This document shows positions 32,634 through 46,338 of a stretch of 64,000 nt of DNA, piece after piece. The notes beneath the pieces were generated by a model. It worked only from the letters and a program-made list of their open reading frames with translations. It searched no databases and was not told the DNA's origin. The translations under genes were made by a program, and so were the position numbers. Position 1 is the stretch's first letter; every line of letters starts with the position of its first letter. Source of the DNA: Selaginella moellendorffii (taxonomy: Eukaryota; Streptophyta; Lycopodiopsida; Selaginellales; Selaginellaceae); NCBI RefSeq assembly GCF_000143415.4, contig NW_003314269.1, positions 1-64,000 on the forward strand. The letters run 5' to 3'.

Positions 32634-32808
32634 GGACTGAAGTTGAGTGAAGGAGAAGTAGAGAGCTGGACGTCTTTTATACCGGGAACTCGCGTGGCAT
32701 TCAGGCATAGTGTGCATGAATTTCGAATCCATACATGAACGATGGTGTCAAGGTACCACCTCGCAGAAGGGATGACACCGGAGGACCCTCTTGGTCTACA
32801 AGTGGCAC

Positions 32809-32864
32809 GGTTTGTTAGTGCAACTTGAAGATAGAAACTGTTCTTCAAGTTGCACTAACAAACC
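32809..32864. repeat. Perfect 22-bp hairpin between the PGP phosphatase and ARD genes
   Basis: Arms 32809-32830 and 32843-32864 are exact reverse complements (22 of 22) with a 12-nt loop. The hairpin lies downstream of the PGP phosphatase stop and upstream of the ARD start, both on the minus strand. It could be a 3'-end structure, a small-RNA precursor or a relic of a short inverted-repeat element. Confidence 0.8.
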
Positions 32865-32965
32865 CTTGAAAGCAGCGGTGTTGCTACATTAGCTGAAATA
32901 GCTCAAAAGTAAGAAAAACTGTTTCAAAGTGATGGAGAATGATCAAAGCTTTTCCTATGATACCT

Positions 32966-33958
32966 CTACCAACAACCGGGATCTTTAATGAAGTCAAACT
33001 CCGTAGTGTGCAGCGAGTGAGGCGGCGGCTTCAATCCGCTGGACTTCCATCTTCGCAGCATCGCATCTTCGAACCTCCGGACCTAAGGTAGCAAAGACAT
33101 AATTTGCCTAAACTCACGACGAATGTATGACTCACTCTGGTCACGATGAAAGGCTCGCCTTTGAGCGTGAGAGGCTCTGTAGAAATCGTGAGCAGTCCAT
33201 TCTTGTTGCCATACACGACGTCGGTAAGGTGGCGATCTCCTACCTGTGACAGAGAAAGCTAAGGACAAGAAATGGATAACAGGCAAGAGTACCTACCATA
33301 ACGAGAAGTGACGCATCGCATCCAAATCTCTTCTTGAGAGCATCAGCATTTCCAGCCGGTTTCTTAGAGCCTACATTAGGAAAATAACGTTAGGAAGTGA
33401 ACCAAGAAAACTCGTTTTGTTTTCCAAACGCTCACCATGCCTGATCACGGAAATTCCAAGTGACTCCTCTAGTGCGTCAGCCTCAACTCCCGCGGGATCA
33501 AACTGGTACAGTCCTGCTCTGCAAGAAGTTTTTTAACAAAACTAAATCAGATTTAAGAAAAAAAACTCTTTGCTCGACACTTAACCTGCGCTGTTGCTGA
33601 GAAGTGCCACATTCTCCCCAAAGCACTTCCGACATTCTTCCAAGGACTCGCCCAGCGTCGGCCACACGGTCGCCACATACGGGGCCGTGAGCGTATTATC
33701 CTTGTCAAACACCACACCGGCAAATCCCCGCTCCTTGAGCGCCCTCCAGTCAATCCAGCTGATATCCGGCACATGAACATGCGGCAGCATTAAGCTCCGG
33801 TCGCGCAGCAGCACGGGGGCAGCCGATCCAATCCCCGCCGCATTAAACCTCTGCCCGAGCTTCGCGATCATCGAGTGGCGCGGCGCAGAGAGATCGGCGC
33901 TACAGCAGCACACAGACCTGGAGATCACAGCCGGCGCGCCCGCCCCGCCCAAGCTCAT
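32966..33958 (-). CDS. PGPP1: Mitochondrial/plastid phosphatidylglycerophosphate phosphatase (GEP4/PGPP1 type HAD)
   Basis: Minus-strand gene of several short exons. The ATG at 33958 gives MSLGGAGAPAVISRS, a Ser/Arg-rich presumptive organelle transit peptide. Then PHVHVPDISWIDWRALKERG leads into FAGVVFDKDNTLT, the HAD catalytic motif with the nucleophile Asp. PYVATVWPTLGESL, ENVALLSNSAG (motif II) and later RFGCDASLLVMVGDRHLTDV (motif IV) follow, then VYGNKNGLLTISTEPLTLKG. It ends FDFIKDPGCW with the stop at 32966. It should dephosphorylate phosphatidylglycerophosphate to phosphatidylglycerol for cardiolipin and thylakoid lipids. A longer open frame starting at 34285 would run into the neighbouring gene's exon and is rejected. 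It is divergent to the CCCH-KH gene with about 230 bp between starts. Confidence 0.88.
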
Positions 33959-34188
33959 CTCATCTCGCCCTAAAACGAGAGAGCGCCAAACCCTACAAAG
34001 ATTTTTGAAAAAGTGAACACATTTAATCCAGCGGTTGCGATTGGCTGGTCCAGATGGACGGCAGCGATGTGGCCGGGAAGGGGGAACGAAAATCCCCGTC
34101 CCCGGGCAGTGGAAGTGGCCGTTTTGTTTTTTTAGGTCTTTTTTTTGCGGCCATCTATCTTGCCAATTGGGAGGCTGGGGAGGGAAGG

Positions 34189-35780
34189 ATGGGTTCTTTC
34201 GAGCCCGCCCAGAAGAAGGCGCGCTCGGATGTGGATCTTTCCTCGCTCTCCTTCCAAATTCACCACCAATCCCCGCCGCAGCCATCGTCGATCGCGCAGC
34301 AGCAGCAAACTTCGCCGATCACGCAGACCGTCCAGCAGCAGCAGCAGCAACAATGCCAGCAGCAAAACGGGGATTTCGAGTGCCGGCGATACACAACGCC
34401 AGAGGGATGCCCCTATGGCAGCAAATGCCGATTCAAGCACGGGCCATTTGGTTGGAATTTCTCTCCATTCTCTCCTCCCTTGTCTAATTCTCTCTAATTT
34501 CTTCCATCTCTTTGAGTTTCTTCTCTACAGCATTTTTATCCACCAGTTTCTCTTCCAATTCTCTTCTCTTCCATTTTCCTTTGTTTTTCTGAGTGTTCTT
34601 CCTGTGATTCTTGTCACAAACGGAGGCTCTTGGCATTCCCTAAAACTGTGTACGGAATTGCAGATGACCGGGATTTGACGCAGCAGACCTCAGCACTGGG
34701 GAGCAAGACGAAACCATGTACGAAATTCTTCAGGTCAATTCACCCTAGAGCTAAGATCTCCTGATCTCCTCCAAACTTCACCACCTTTTTTTTTCCTTTT
34801 GCTCTTCGCGATTTCTTCCTTTTGCTAAGCACCACCCTTGCAGAAAGAACAAAACCAACGTGAATCCAACGCATTTCTTCCTCCATTTGTGCAGTACCTC
34901 TGGATGCCCGTACGGCGAAGGCTGCCACTTCCTCCACTACGTCCCCGGCGGCATCAACTCCCTCCAGGTCCAGGCAGCCAACGGCACCGCGGCGCTCTCC
35001 TCCGCCGCCCCGGGCGGCGCGCCAGGAACAGCCGGATCGACCGCCGCCAGCCCAGCATCCACCACTCCTGGCGGCGGAGTAGCGGCAGTAACAGCGGCGG
35101 CGGCGGTGGTCCCCGACCCCTCCCAGACCGTCAATGGCTACAAGACCCGCCTGTGCAACCGCTATAACACGCCAGAGGGCTGCCGGTTTGGCGAGAAGTG
35201 CCACTTTGCGCATGGCGAGGCCGACCTCCGCCCCTCCAATCCCCGCCCCTCGCCCGCCACTGTCATCCACCTCCAGAACGGTGCCACCGCCGGAATAGGG
35301 GGCGCCGCCGCGCTCATCAACGGCACCACCGTCTTCTCCAGCAACCCGGTGGCCACCTCGGTGTACTACGGCGAGCCGACGCCACCCGGCGTCCCCGCCG
35401 CCACCACCTTTGGCAGCATCTCGGTCACCCGGATGAGCATCGAGGCGGCATACGCGGGGGCCATCATCGGCAAGGCCGGCGCCAACGTGAAGCAGATCAG
35501 CAAGGTGACGGGCTGCAAGGTGTCCATCCGCGACCACGAGACCGACCCCAACATGAGGAACGTCGAGATGGAGGGGTCGCTGGAGCAGATCGAGAGCGCG
35601 AGCGAGATGGTGCGGCAGCTGCTCCAGACGAGAGAGGTGGCGCCGCCGCGGGGGCCAGCGCTGGGGTCGCACAACTTCAAGACCAAGCTGTGCGAGAACT
35701 ACTCGTCCGGGACGTGCACGTTTGCAGAGCGGTGTCACTTTGCGCACGGCACGCAGGAGCTCCGGCCTATCATCAGATGA
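34189..35780 (+). CDS. CCCH zinc-finger and KH-domain RNA-binding protein
   Basis: Three exons (34189-34450, 34664-34733, 34895-35780) join in phase to 405 aa. Fingers of C-X8-C-X5-C-X3-H type appear in order: RRYTTPEGCPYGSKCRFKHG, TKFFSTSGCPYGEGCHFLHY (split by the second intron), NRYNTPEGCRFGEKCHFAHG and, at the end, ENYSSGTCTFAERCHFAHG. A KH domain (SIEAAYAGAIIGKAGANVKQ) sits between fingers three and four. This architecture is that of plant KH/CCCH proteins such as Arabidopsis C3H36 and C3H52, thought to bind RNA. The ATG at 34189 (MGSFEPAQKKARSD) is preferred; an in-frame ATG at 34054 would add a hydrophobic stretch not typical of the family. Gln runs precede the first finger. Confidence 0.9.
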
Positions 35781-36192
35781 TCGTCAGTTCCTGGGGTGAA
35801 ATCACTCGACTGCTACTGCTACCACCACGACTCGCAGCAGCGATTTTTCATCCAGACAACAACACACAAAACACACAGGTACATACATATACATTACTTA
35901 TACTATACAGTTCGAACAGGAGAACAACGAATCCAACACATACACACCACACAAACGCACAGACAGCCATGATCGATATGGTTTTACTGAACAGCACAAA
36001 CAACACAAGAAAGAAAGAACACACACACAAACACATACACGCACAGAGGGATCATACACACACAACTGACTGAAAGATTTTTTGGAACGTGTAAACATAT
36101 ATAAAACACCCAGTCTTCTAATGAACCGATTACTTACACTTTTGACTACCTCGAATTGAAGAGCTTCTGGCCGTCGGATCGGATAGAGAGGG
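35781..36192. other. 3' region of the CCCH-KH gene, CA-rich
   Basis: AC-rich simple sequence (35860-36070) with many acacac runs, probably 3' UTR. No gene is seen on either strand. Confidence 0.5.
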
Positions 36193-36997
36193 ATGAGGGG
36201 AGCGGAGCTCGCGTTACTCGGTCCATTGCGCCTGTCAGGTAAGCTGTGCTTCAATACAACTAGAAAGAAGCGAAGAACTTGGAAAGTCAGACCTGTTCGT
36301 GGCCTCTGGAACTTCTTCGGAGGTAGAGAAGAGGCCACGGATTCTATCTCATTTTCGAAACAGTCTGGCTACCACGAATTGGAGCTCCCTTCGTTTCTGC
36401 CACTGCTCGTCCAAGACACCTTCCTTGCAGGTCTGTTGCTTTCGAACTTGACGTTGAAACATTCTCTCTTCTTGTGTAGATAAAGAGCTCAAGTGCTGCT
36501 ACAAGGCATCTCTGGACGGCTTCAGTGCGTACAAGTTCCACGGCTGCACTGACTTCAAAGGTCCCTGCGTCGTTCTAGGCGTCACTCGAGGCGGACTTCG
36601 TTTCGGTGGATTTAATCCTCTCGGATTCCGGAGCACTGATGACTACTACGACACCTTCAAAGCCTTCCTGTTCTACTGCCCTCAAGGAGATTCACCACCT
36701 GTTATTCTTCCCAAAGTCGGAGGCTCGGGAGCTGCAATATTCGACTATGCTCGAGGAGGGCCGCAGTTTGGAGCTGATGGACTTTTGATCGGGCCTCCAC
36801 TAGTTCCTGTTATGGGTGGCCTTTCTGGACCTGATCCAAACAAAGGTGAAGGCGATCTCAGCCAAGCAAAGTCGAGACTAGGACTTTCGTATGCATGCAG
36901 ACCTGATGGAAAGGATTCGATTTTCGGTGACGATAAGAAGGCCACGGTTGTCGAAATAGAAGTTTTCACTTGTCCAGCAATACGTGATATGTACTAG
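36193..36997 (+). CDS. TLDc-domain protein
   Basis: Exon 36193-36430 (ATG, MRGAELALLGPLRLS) is spliced to 36480-36997, with TFLA-D-KELKCCYKASLDGF across the junction. A further 48-nt intron near 36240-36286 is possible, since gtaagc and an ag acceptor keep frame. The body is a TLDc-like domain: CYKASLDGFSAYKFHGCTDF, GPCVVLGVTRGGLRFGGFNP, YDTFKAFLFYCPQG, GGPQFGADGLLIG, and it ends EIEVFTCPAIRDMY. TLDc domains occur in oxidation-resistance and TBC proteins and may bind V-ATPase. The plant versions are poorly characterised. At about 250 residues it is short, with the TLDc domain forming most of it. Confidence 0.75.
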
Positions 36998-37164
36998 GTA
37001 GACTATACTGCAAAGCGAGGAGTTACAAAGGGATTTTAAAGAAAAAACTTACCGAAACGCATTTCAACGTAGTAAGGGAGACAGGCTCTTTGATCAAACG
37101 TTACCATGTGTATAAATGTCTCAATGTACAAAGGTTCTGAACTCTATAATTCTGAGTGCTGCTA

Positions 37165-39538
<2,374 letters not shown>

Positions 39539-40991
39539 CTGTGATCGACAAGAGAGAATCAAAGAAAGTGCTAGCGGAGGAGTTTTAAAGAGGGAAGAGG
39601 ATGATCGAACCTAGTCGCATTGCCAAAGACAGGGAATCACCACGCAATCCGCGAGTGAGCTGTGGAATCCCGACGCTTGCCCAGGCAATGCCCGCCCGGG
39701 CGCAACACATTGCTCTCTTTCCCTGTCATACAAGAATCGCGCCCTAGCGCGAATCCAAATCTGCGGTCCACACCACCGAATCAAGGGCTGAAATTTCACC
39801 AGCCGCTGCGACATCCAACGGCTCACACTGAAAATGTGACATCGATTTTGAGCGCCAAGGTTCAAATTAAATGTTTCCTAAAGGCCACAGAGTTAACGCT
39901 CTTAACCGTATGGTCGGGGGTTCGAGTCCCCGGGCGGCGTGACGCCAGTCGAAGTCAAGATTTTTCTGGTCGAGTCTAGTCTGGACGGCGTTGACTGGGG
40001 CCCATTGGAGGGAGTGTGCTCGTCGCTATCATTTTGGCCACCCCAATACATAGTTACGTTGTTTGGTGTGTTGCGGGGATTTGTCTAAGATTGCGCTGTG
40101 AATGTGCCACTGCCACAGCTTTGTCTAGAGAAAGTGGCAAACTTCTTTGGACGCTCCTTTAGTGTTGTTTGACCTTCCAAAGGCGTTGGATTGGTTTGGT
40201 GCTATAGTGACAGGGCCATCAACTAGTAAAGGTCAGTGAAAGTACCCCCCCACTTTTGTTGGCTACCTTGGCTTGGAATTATAGGCTTTACGCTAATCTA
40301 TAATCCCTCCACTTATAGGCTTTAGTCGTTTTTATAATCCCTCCATCGATTTAAGCACGCGCTTTGAAAGTCTTGCAAGTTTATCGATGAAAATGTGAAA
40401 ACAATGGAAGGATCCAACTGTGTTGTTCCATCAATCTCGTAAACCGGCCTAACTCGGCTGTCTGGCACGATAAAGCTTGTTTAATCTGGTCAAAAGAGAT
40501 GGCTAAATAGTTCTCCTTTGTTTCCATTATCTTCTCCAGCGCTTGTTTCGTGGCAACTTCTTTAGCTTTTCCTTCTAGTGTTTGTAGATCACGTTAAGAA
40601 TCATGGATGGATGGCTTCTAGAAAAAATGGAGGCTTCCACCAAATAAAAATGTGATCCACTAAGTTATATCGTAGAATTGCACAAGACCCCAACACACGC
40701 ACGGCACTAGCCAGCTACCAATGCTTTGTAAAAAGTAATAAACTGGATTCCTTTTCACCTTTTACCGGGAGGAGGTGAGAAAAGTCCCCCCTTCTCTTGG
40801 TTTGAGACGAGTCCTGTCCAAAGAAGAGGGCAAAATATCACTAGCAATCGCTACCCGGATTCTTAGGGTTCTTCCAGCAAGCAATGGAATCATCAGCGAT
40901 CGGGCGCTAGCTCCAGCTAGCACGAGGAGGATCGCACAGGTACTTGTCTGGTTGGCACTCTGTTCTTGCGAGATCCGCAAGAACGAGGAGA
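39539..40991. other. Intergenic region between GDH and the receptor kinase
   Basis: 39870-39945 carries a tRNA-like 3' half (listed separately), followed by sequence that could be the body of a short interspersed element. Around 40280-40345 a short direct repeat (TATAGGCTTTA and TAATCCCTCCA) occurs twice. No protein-coding gene is seen. 40750-40991 is the probable 5' leader of the receptor kinase. Confidence 0.45.
39885..39941 (+). tRNA. tRNA-like 3' half (Lys-CTT-like), probable pseudogene or SINE head
   Basis: A CTCTTAA anticodon-loop-like heptamer with CTT at the anticodon position is followed by TGGTC and a T arm (GGGGG, TTCGAGT, CCCCG). The 5' acceptor and D arm cannot be found and the anticodon stem pairs poorly. 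It is most likely a degenerate tRNA fragment or the tRNA-derived head of a SINE. Confidence 0.4.
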
Positions 40992-43900
40992 ATGGGGGGA
41001 TTTCCGGGCGAGAAATCTCCGATATTTGGCCGATTCCAGCTGCTGCTGCTCGCGCTCGCTGCCGTGAGCTACATTTCCACTCCCGCTGCATTTGCTCAGG
41101 AGGTCGCCATTCTCATCCGGTTCAAGCAAAATCTCGAGAAGCAGGCGCAGGGGGAGCTCCCGGATTTGTTCCAGAGCTGGAAGAGCACTGATTCGAGCCC
41201 ATGCAAGTGGGAGGGGATCAGCTGCGACTCGAAATCCGGGCTCGTCACTGAGATCAACCTGGCGGATTTGCAAATCGACGCGGGAGAAGGGGTTCCACCG
41301 GTGGTTTGCGAGCTCCCGAGCTTAGAGTCGCTCAACCTTGGAAACAATGAGATTGGCGGCGGTTTTCCACAGCACCTCTTCCAGTGCTCCAGCTTGAAGT
41401 CACTCAACCTCAGCATGAATCTCTTCGTGGGGCTTCTTCCAAACAACATCTCGGCGCTCACCAAGCTCGAGAACCTGGACCTCTGCGGGAACAACTTCAC
41501 CGGAGAGATTCCGCCAGGATTTGGAAGGCTGCCCAGTCTCCTGGAGCTCAATCTCACCAACAATCTGCTCAACGGGACCGTGCCAGGATTTCTCGGTCAG
41601 CTCTCCAACTTGCAGAGGTTGGATCTCGCTTACAACCCCATGGCCGAGGGTCCTATTCCCGAGGAGCTGGGAAGATTGACGAAGCTCAGGAACCTCATTC
41701 TCACCAAGATCAACTTGGTCGGAAAAATCCCGGAATCACTTGGGAATCTCGTGGAGCTGGAGGAGATACTGGACTTATCGTGGAATGGCTTGAGTGGCAG
41801 CTTACCGGCGTCGCTGTTCAATCTCCACAAGCTCAAGTTGCTCGAGCTTTACGACAACCAGCTCGAGGGGGAGATTCCAGCCAACATCTTCAACTTGACA
41901 TCCATCACCGACATCGACATATCGAACAACAGGCTTACCGGGAGCATTCCTTCGGGCATCACGCAGCTAAAGAGCTTGAGGCTGCTGCATCTCTGGCAGA
42001 ACGAGCTCACGGGTGCCATCCCCGAGGGGATTCAAGACTTGGGGGACTTTTTCGAGCTCAGGCTGTTCAAGAACAACTTCACCGGCCGGATACCGCAGAA
42101 GCTCGGCTCAAATGGAAAGTTGGAGGTGTTCGACGTCTCCAACAACATGCTCGAAGGTCCGATTCCACCCGAGTTGTGCAAGTCCAAACGCTTGGTCGAA
42201 CTTATTCTCTTCAACAACGGCATCACAGGCGGGATACCGGACTCCTATGGCTCCTGCCCGAGTGTAGAGCGTATCCTGATGAACAACAACAAGCTCAACG
42301 GTAGCATACCACCCGGTATATGGAACACGGAGCACGCCTACATCGTGGACTTGTCCGAGAACGAGCTCTCCGGTTCCATCTCCTCGGAAATCTCCAAGGC
42401 TTCCAATCTCACCACACTCAACCTCTATGGAAACAAGCTATCGGGTCCTCTGCCACCAGAGCTCGGCGACATTCCTGACCTCACAAGACTGCAGCTCTAC
42501 GGCAACATGTTCGAGGGAGAGCTTCCTTCCCAGCTTGGCCAGCTTTCCAGACTTAACGTCCTGTTCGTCCACGACAATAAGCTGGAAGGCCAGATTCCCA
42601 AGGCGCTGGGAATGTGCAAGGACCTTGCGCAACTTAACTTGGCTGGTAACCAACTCACAGGAAGCATTCCAGAGTCGCTGGGTGATATCAGCGGGCTCAC
42701 CTTGCTCGACCTCTCGAGAAACATGCTTACTGGAGACATACCACTGTCCATCGGTGAGATCAAGTTCTCCAGCTTCAACGTCTCGTACAACAGACTCTCT
42801 GGACGAGTTCCCGATGGCCTGGCAAACGGTGCGTTCGACTCGAGCTTCATTGGCAACCCCGAGCTGTGTGCCAGCAGCGGTAGCAGCTTGCTGTCCCTGA
42901 GCTCGTGTGGAAGAAACGGAGGAGAGAGCTCGGGTTCAAGACATGGACGTGTGGGTCTGCTGGGATACGTGATCGGTGGAACGTTTGCAGCAGCAGCTCT
43001 CCTCTTCATCGTCGGCTCTTGGCTGTTTGTCCGGAAGTACAGGCAGATGAAGTCGGGTGATAGCAGTAGAAGCTGGAGCATGACCTCGTTCCACAAGCTC
43101 CCGTTCAACCACGTGGGAGTGATCGAGAGCCTGGACGAAGACAACGTCCTGGGAAGCGGTGGAGCTGGCAAAGTTTACTTGGGCAAGCTGAGCAACGGAC
43201 AGGCGGTGGCAGTGAAAAAGCTGTGGAGCGCGGCCAAGAAAGGTGACGACTCCGCGTCCCAGAAGTACGAACGGAGCTTCCAGGCGGAGGTGGAGACGCT
43301 GGGCAAGCTCCGGCACAAGAACATCGTCAAGCTCCTCTTTTGCTACACCTGCGACGACGATAAGTTCCTCGTCTACGACTACATGGAGAACGGCAGCCTC
43401 GGCGAGATGCTCCACAGCAAGAAAGCCGGGCGGGGTCTCGACTGGCCGGCGAGGCACAGGATCGCGCTGGGAGCTGCCGAGGGGCTGGCTTACCTCCACC
43501 ACGACTACAAGCCGCAAGTTCTCCACTGCGACGTGAAATCCAACAACATCCTACTCGACGCGGAGCTTGAGCCTCACGTAGCAGACTTTGGACTGGCGAG
43601 GATCATCCAGCAGCACGGGAACGGTGTCTCCATGACGAGCATCGCTGGAACTTATGGCTACATTGCTCCTGGTAAGTTTCTCGAGCTCTCGGTAGGTGTT
43701 CTAAGCTCGTTTTTGTTCATGGTGCAGAGTATGCTTACACTCTCAAGGTGACCGAGAAGAGCGATATCTACAGCTTTGGAGTGGTGCTGCTGGAGCTCGT
43801 CACGGGCAAGAGGCCGATCGAGGCGGAGTTTGGCGATGGAGTGGACATCGTGAGGTGGGTCTGTGACAAGATCCAAGCTCGCAACTCGCTGGCGGAGATC

Positions 43901-44071
43901 TTCGACTCGAGGATCCCATCGTACTTCCACGAGGACATGATGCTGATGCTCAGAGTTGGGCTGCTTTGCACCAGCGCGCTGCCCGTCCAGAGGCCCGGCA
44001 TGAAGGAAGTGGTCCAAATGCTCGTGGAGGCGCGGCCAAAGGAGAAGATCCTCGCCAAGCAAGCAGTGTAA
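40992..44071 (+). CDS. LRR-XI receptor kinase, HAESA/HSL-like, non-RD
   Basis: Two exons (40992-43671, 43728-44071) encode 1,007 aa. The start is the ATG at 40992 (MGGFPGEKSPIFG); upstream in-frame codons lack ATG. Signal peptide (FQLLLLALAAVSYI), LRR N-cap (LFQSWKSTDSSPCKWEGISC) and about 20 leucine-rich repeats follow. Then comes a transmembrane helix (about residues 655-680, GLLGYVIGGTFAAAALLFIV). The kinase has LGSGGAGKVYLGKL, AVAVKKLW, LHCDVKSNNILLD, VADFGLARI and GTYGYIAPE. Similarity of ectodomain and kinase is to HAESA/HSL2, which perceive IDA-type peptides. The catalytic loop has HCD rather than HRD, making it a non-RD kinase, unlike HAESA. The intron falls within the APE motif, as in relatives. 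Confidence 0.92.
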
Positions 44072-45057
44072 GACCATCCATCTCCATCCATCTCCTGGGC
44101 AACGCTGCAATGGCACTGCAGCCCAAGAGCAAACTTCCAAGTGAGCAGAGCTCTAGAGAGTTTTCCTCCATGGCCATCGCAAGAACAAAGAAAGAGTTAC
44201 TCCAATGTGTTGTTCTCTAGGGTAAGATTTTCTTGCGATCTAGCTTGGGAAGAGCAGCGGATTTTAAAGCAGAGAAAGCCACTGCCGCTCCAAGCGGTCT
44301 AGTTTTGGTAATGCTTGCTTGAGACTATTTCCTTAGCAGTCGATTGGATCCATGGCATAGCGTCGATCATAAGCTAGTAACAATGCATCCCAAGGCACGG
44401 TTTCACGATCTCCTTTGGACGTTATAACTTGCGTCTTTGGTTGTTGTGTCCTTGTGATCCTCGAATTGGTTTACTGCTCTTGCATTATTATTATTTTGTT
44501 TCATATGATTGATTGACAAACTTGAAGCTCATGCCAGAACAAAGCTTGACGATTAATCTCAAGGAAATGGCGTTTGGAAGTTTGCTCACAAGATCTCTCA
44601 CGGTACGTTGTAAACTTCGATTTGCCTCCGCACGATTTCGTCTTCCTCGACGATAACCAGCGGTTGCGTCTTTGGAATCCGGGTGAAAAACCAACCAGTC
44701 GAGGTAAAAACGCTGGAGTTTACTTTCTCTATGTCTATTCAGGTGATTGCCCAGAGACAATAGATATGCAGTGGCTGAGTTCTTCCAAGGAGAACGAGGC
44801 CAATGCGGCCGGTCTTGGAACAGTCCAAACGATGCTTCGTCCCGCAAAGCTCCAAGGAGCTCCAAGGCAATCATCGGCGTGCCCGAGGCGAAAAACCTCG
44901 CTAGAACGATGCGCAAACATTGTTATCGTTCGCAACGAGAGGTGATCGATCTCTCCACGGTCTTTTATATGTATCTCGTGGTTTCTGTTCCTCTGCCAAG
45001 CTATTCACTCACTCACTCTTTCCATTTCGCGTTCTTGCACAGGTGGAAGAGAAGAAG
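44072..45057 (+). other. Intergenic region with a doubtful small gene at 44568-44945
   Basis: An ATG at 44568 opens MAFGSLLTRSLT, resembling an organelle presequence, before a possible donor (gtacgt). Exon-like pieces follow at about 44652-44739 and 44772-44945. No single splice plan gives a recognisable protein, so this may be the 5' leader of the kelch gene or an unknown small gene. 44960-45057 leads into the kelch ATG. Confidence 0.25.
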
Positions 45058-46338
45058 ATGATGAAGATGGACTACTCCAGCAATCCCGACACTCTCATCC
45101 CCGGCCTCAGGGACTCGCTCGCGTTGCAGTGCTTGGCTCGAGTGCCTCGGGCGTACTATCCAGCGCTGCGGCGAGTCTCACGGATGTGGCAAGGCACGCT
45201 TCTCGGCAGGCAGCTGTTCAAGCTCCGCAAGGACCTCGGCCTCCAGGAGCCATGGATCTACGTGCCTTTCAGCTCGAGCTCCACCTGCAGCAGCTGGCTG
45301 GAGGCCTACGATCCGGTGGAGAACGTGTGGCACGACATCGGCACCATTCCAAGCACAAACCCTGGCGAAGTTCTCAAATGCTTCGCGATGGTGCACATCA
45401 AGGAGCGGCTCTTCATCATCGGCGGCAAGATCAGCAGCAAAGATGGTGGAGACCTCTACACGTCGCGGAAGGTCCGGGCCTTGAACACCATCACAGGAAA
45501 GTGGAGCCAGTGCGCGAGCATGTCGGTTCCTCGTGTCGACTTTGCATGCACGGTGTGCAACGGGGTCATCTACGTCGCCGGCGGGCGCACGGGCCTCAGG
45601 CACGAGAGAGGGATCGATCTCGCCGAGGCCTACGTCCCAGCGCAGAACGCATGGATTCCTCTCCCGGCCATGAACATCGCCCGCTACAAGTGCGTGGGAG
45701 TCACCCTGGAGAGCAAAGTCTACGTCATTGGCGGCTTCGCGCTCGCGGGAAGCTCGTCCGGCATCAACGAGGAAGATGATTCTCTGGAGAACGACGACGC
45801 GGAGACGATGAGATACTGCTGCTCGCCTGTGGACCGGAGCTCGGTGGACGTGTTCGACCCGGCGATTGGAAGCTGGGGGCTGGCTCGAGCGATGTGGCAA
45901 GTTGACGTGCCTCCCAACCAGATCGTCGCGGTGGAAGGGGTGCTCTACAGCTCCGGGGACGTGCTGAGCGCCTGGAAGGGACGTGTGGAGCAGTACGATC
46001 GTGGGCTCAACATATGGAAGATTGTGGATGGATCGCAGCGGCTCCAGCCCGTGTCGAGGGCCGAGAACAGCAGGTTCTGGGAATCATCACGCAAGTGGCA
46101 GCAGTGCTACCTCACCATGGCACAGGTGGGGAAGTCATCACTCTACTTCATTGGTGGCTACAGGAAAGCTGGTCATGATGACGAAGGATCCGGCGAAAGC
46201 TACACCATGAGCGACCGAGGAGTCACCTTGGAAGTCGTGAGCGTTTTCGATACGAGGGAAGGGAAGTGGCGCAGCACGGAGACGCCGTCCATGGCTGGGA
46301 AGGAGCTTTGCAGCCACTGCTGCACGTTAGAGCTCTAA
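45058..46338 (+). CDS. F-box/kelch-repeat protein
   Basis: Single-exon gene of 426 aa. The first plausible ATG is at 45058 (MMKMDYSSNPDTLIPGL); the frame is open further upstream but without ATG. The N-terminal F-box-like helix pair reads SLALQCLARVPRAYYPALRR and VSRMWQGTLLGRQL. Kelch repeats follow, each with a double Gly: RLFIIGGKISS, VIYVAGGRTGL, KVYVIGGFALAG and LYFIGGYRKAG, with conserved Trp/Tyr. The closest remembered relatives are Arabidopsis kelch F-box proteins such as At1g16250. It should act as the substrate adaptor of an SCF ubiquitin ligase; the substrate is unknown. An acidic insert (NEEDDSLENDDAET) lies between two kelch blades. Confidence 0.88.
   Translation: MMKMDYSSNPDTLIPGLRDSLALQCLARVPRAYYPALRRVSRMWQGTLLGRQLFKLRKDLGLQEPWIYVPFSSSSTCSSWLEAYDPVENVWHDIGTIPSTNPGEVLKCFAMVHIKERLFIIGGKISSKDGGDLYTSRKVRALNTITGKWSQCASMSVPRVDFACTVCNGVIYVAGGRTGLRHERGIDLAEAYVPAQNAWIPLPAMNIARYKCVGVTLESKVYVIGGFALAGSSSGINEEDDSLENDDAETMRYCCSPVDRSSVDVFDPAIGSWGLARAMWQVDVPPNQIVAVEGVLYSSGDVLSAWKGRVEQYDRGLNIWKIVDGSQRLQPVSRAENSRFWESSRKWQQCYLTMAQVGKSSLYFIGGYRKAGHDDEGSGESYTMSDRGVTLEVVSVFDTREGKWRSTETPSMAGKELCSHCCTLEL

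Noticed and set aside
33581-34285. Longer PGP phosphatase frame starting at 34285
   Set aside because: It would run through the first exon and promoter of the divergent CCCH-KH gene; the ATG at 33958 gives a sensible transit peptide.
40944-40991. Extra N-terminal codons before the receptor kinase ATG
   Set aside because: The frame is open but starts at TTG; the ATG at 40992 is followed by a proper signal peptide.
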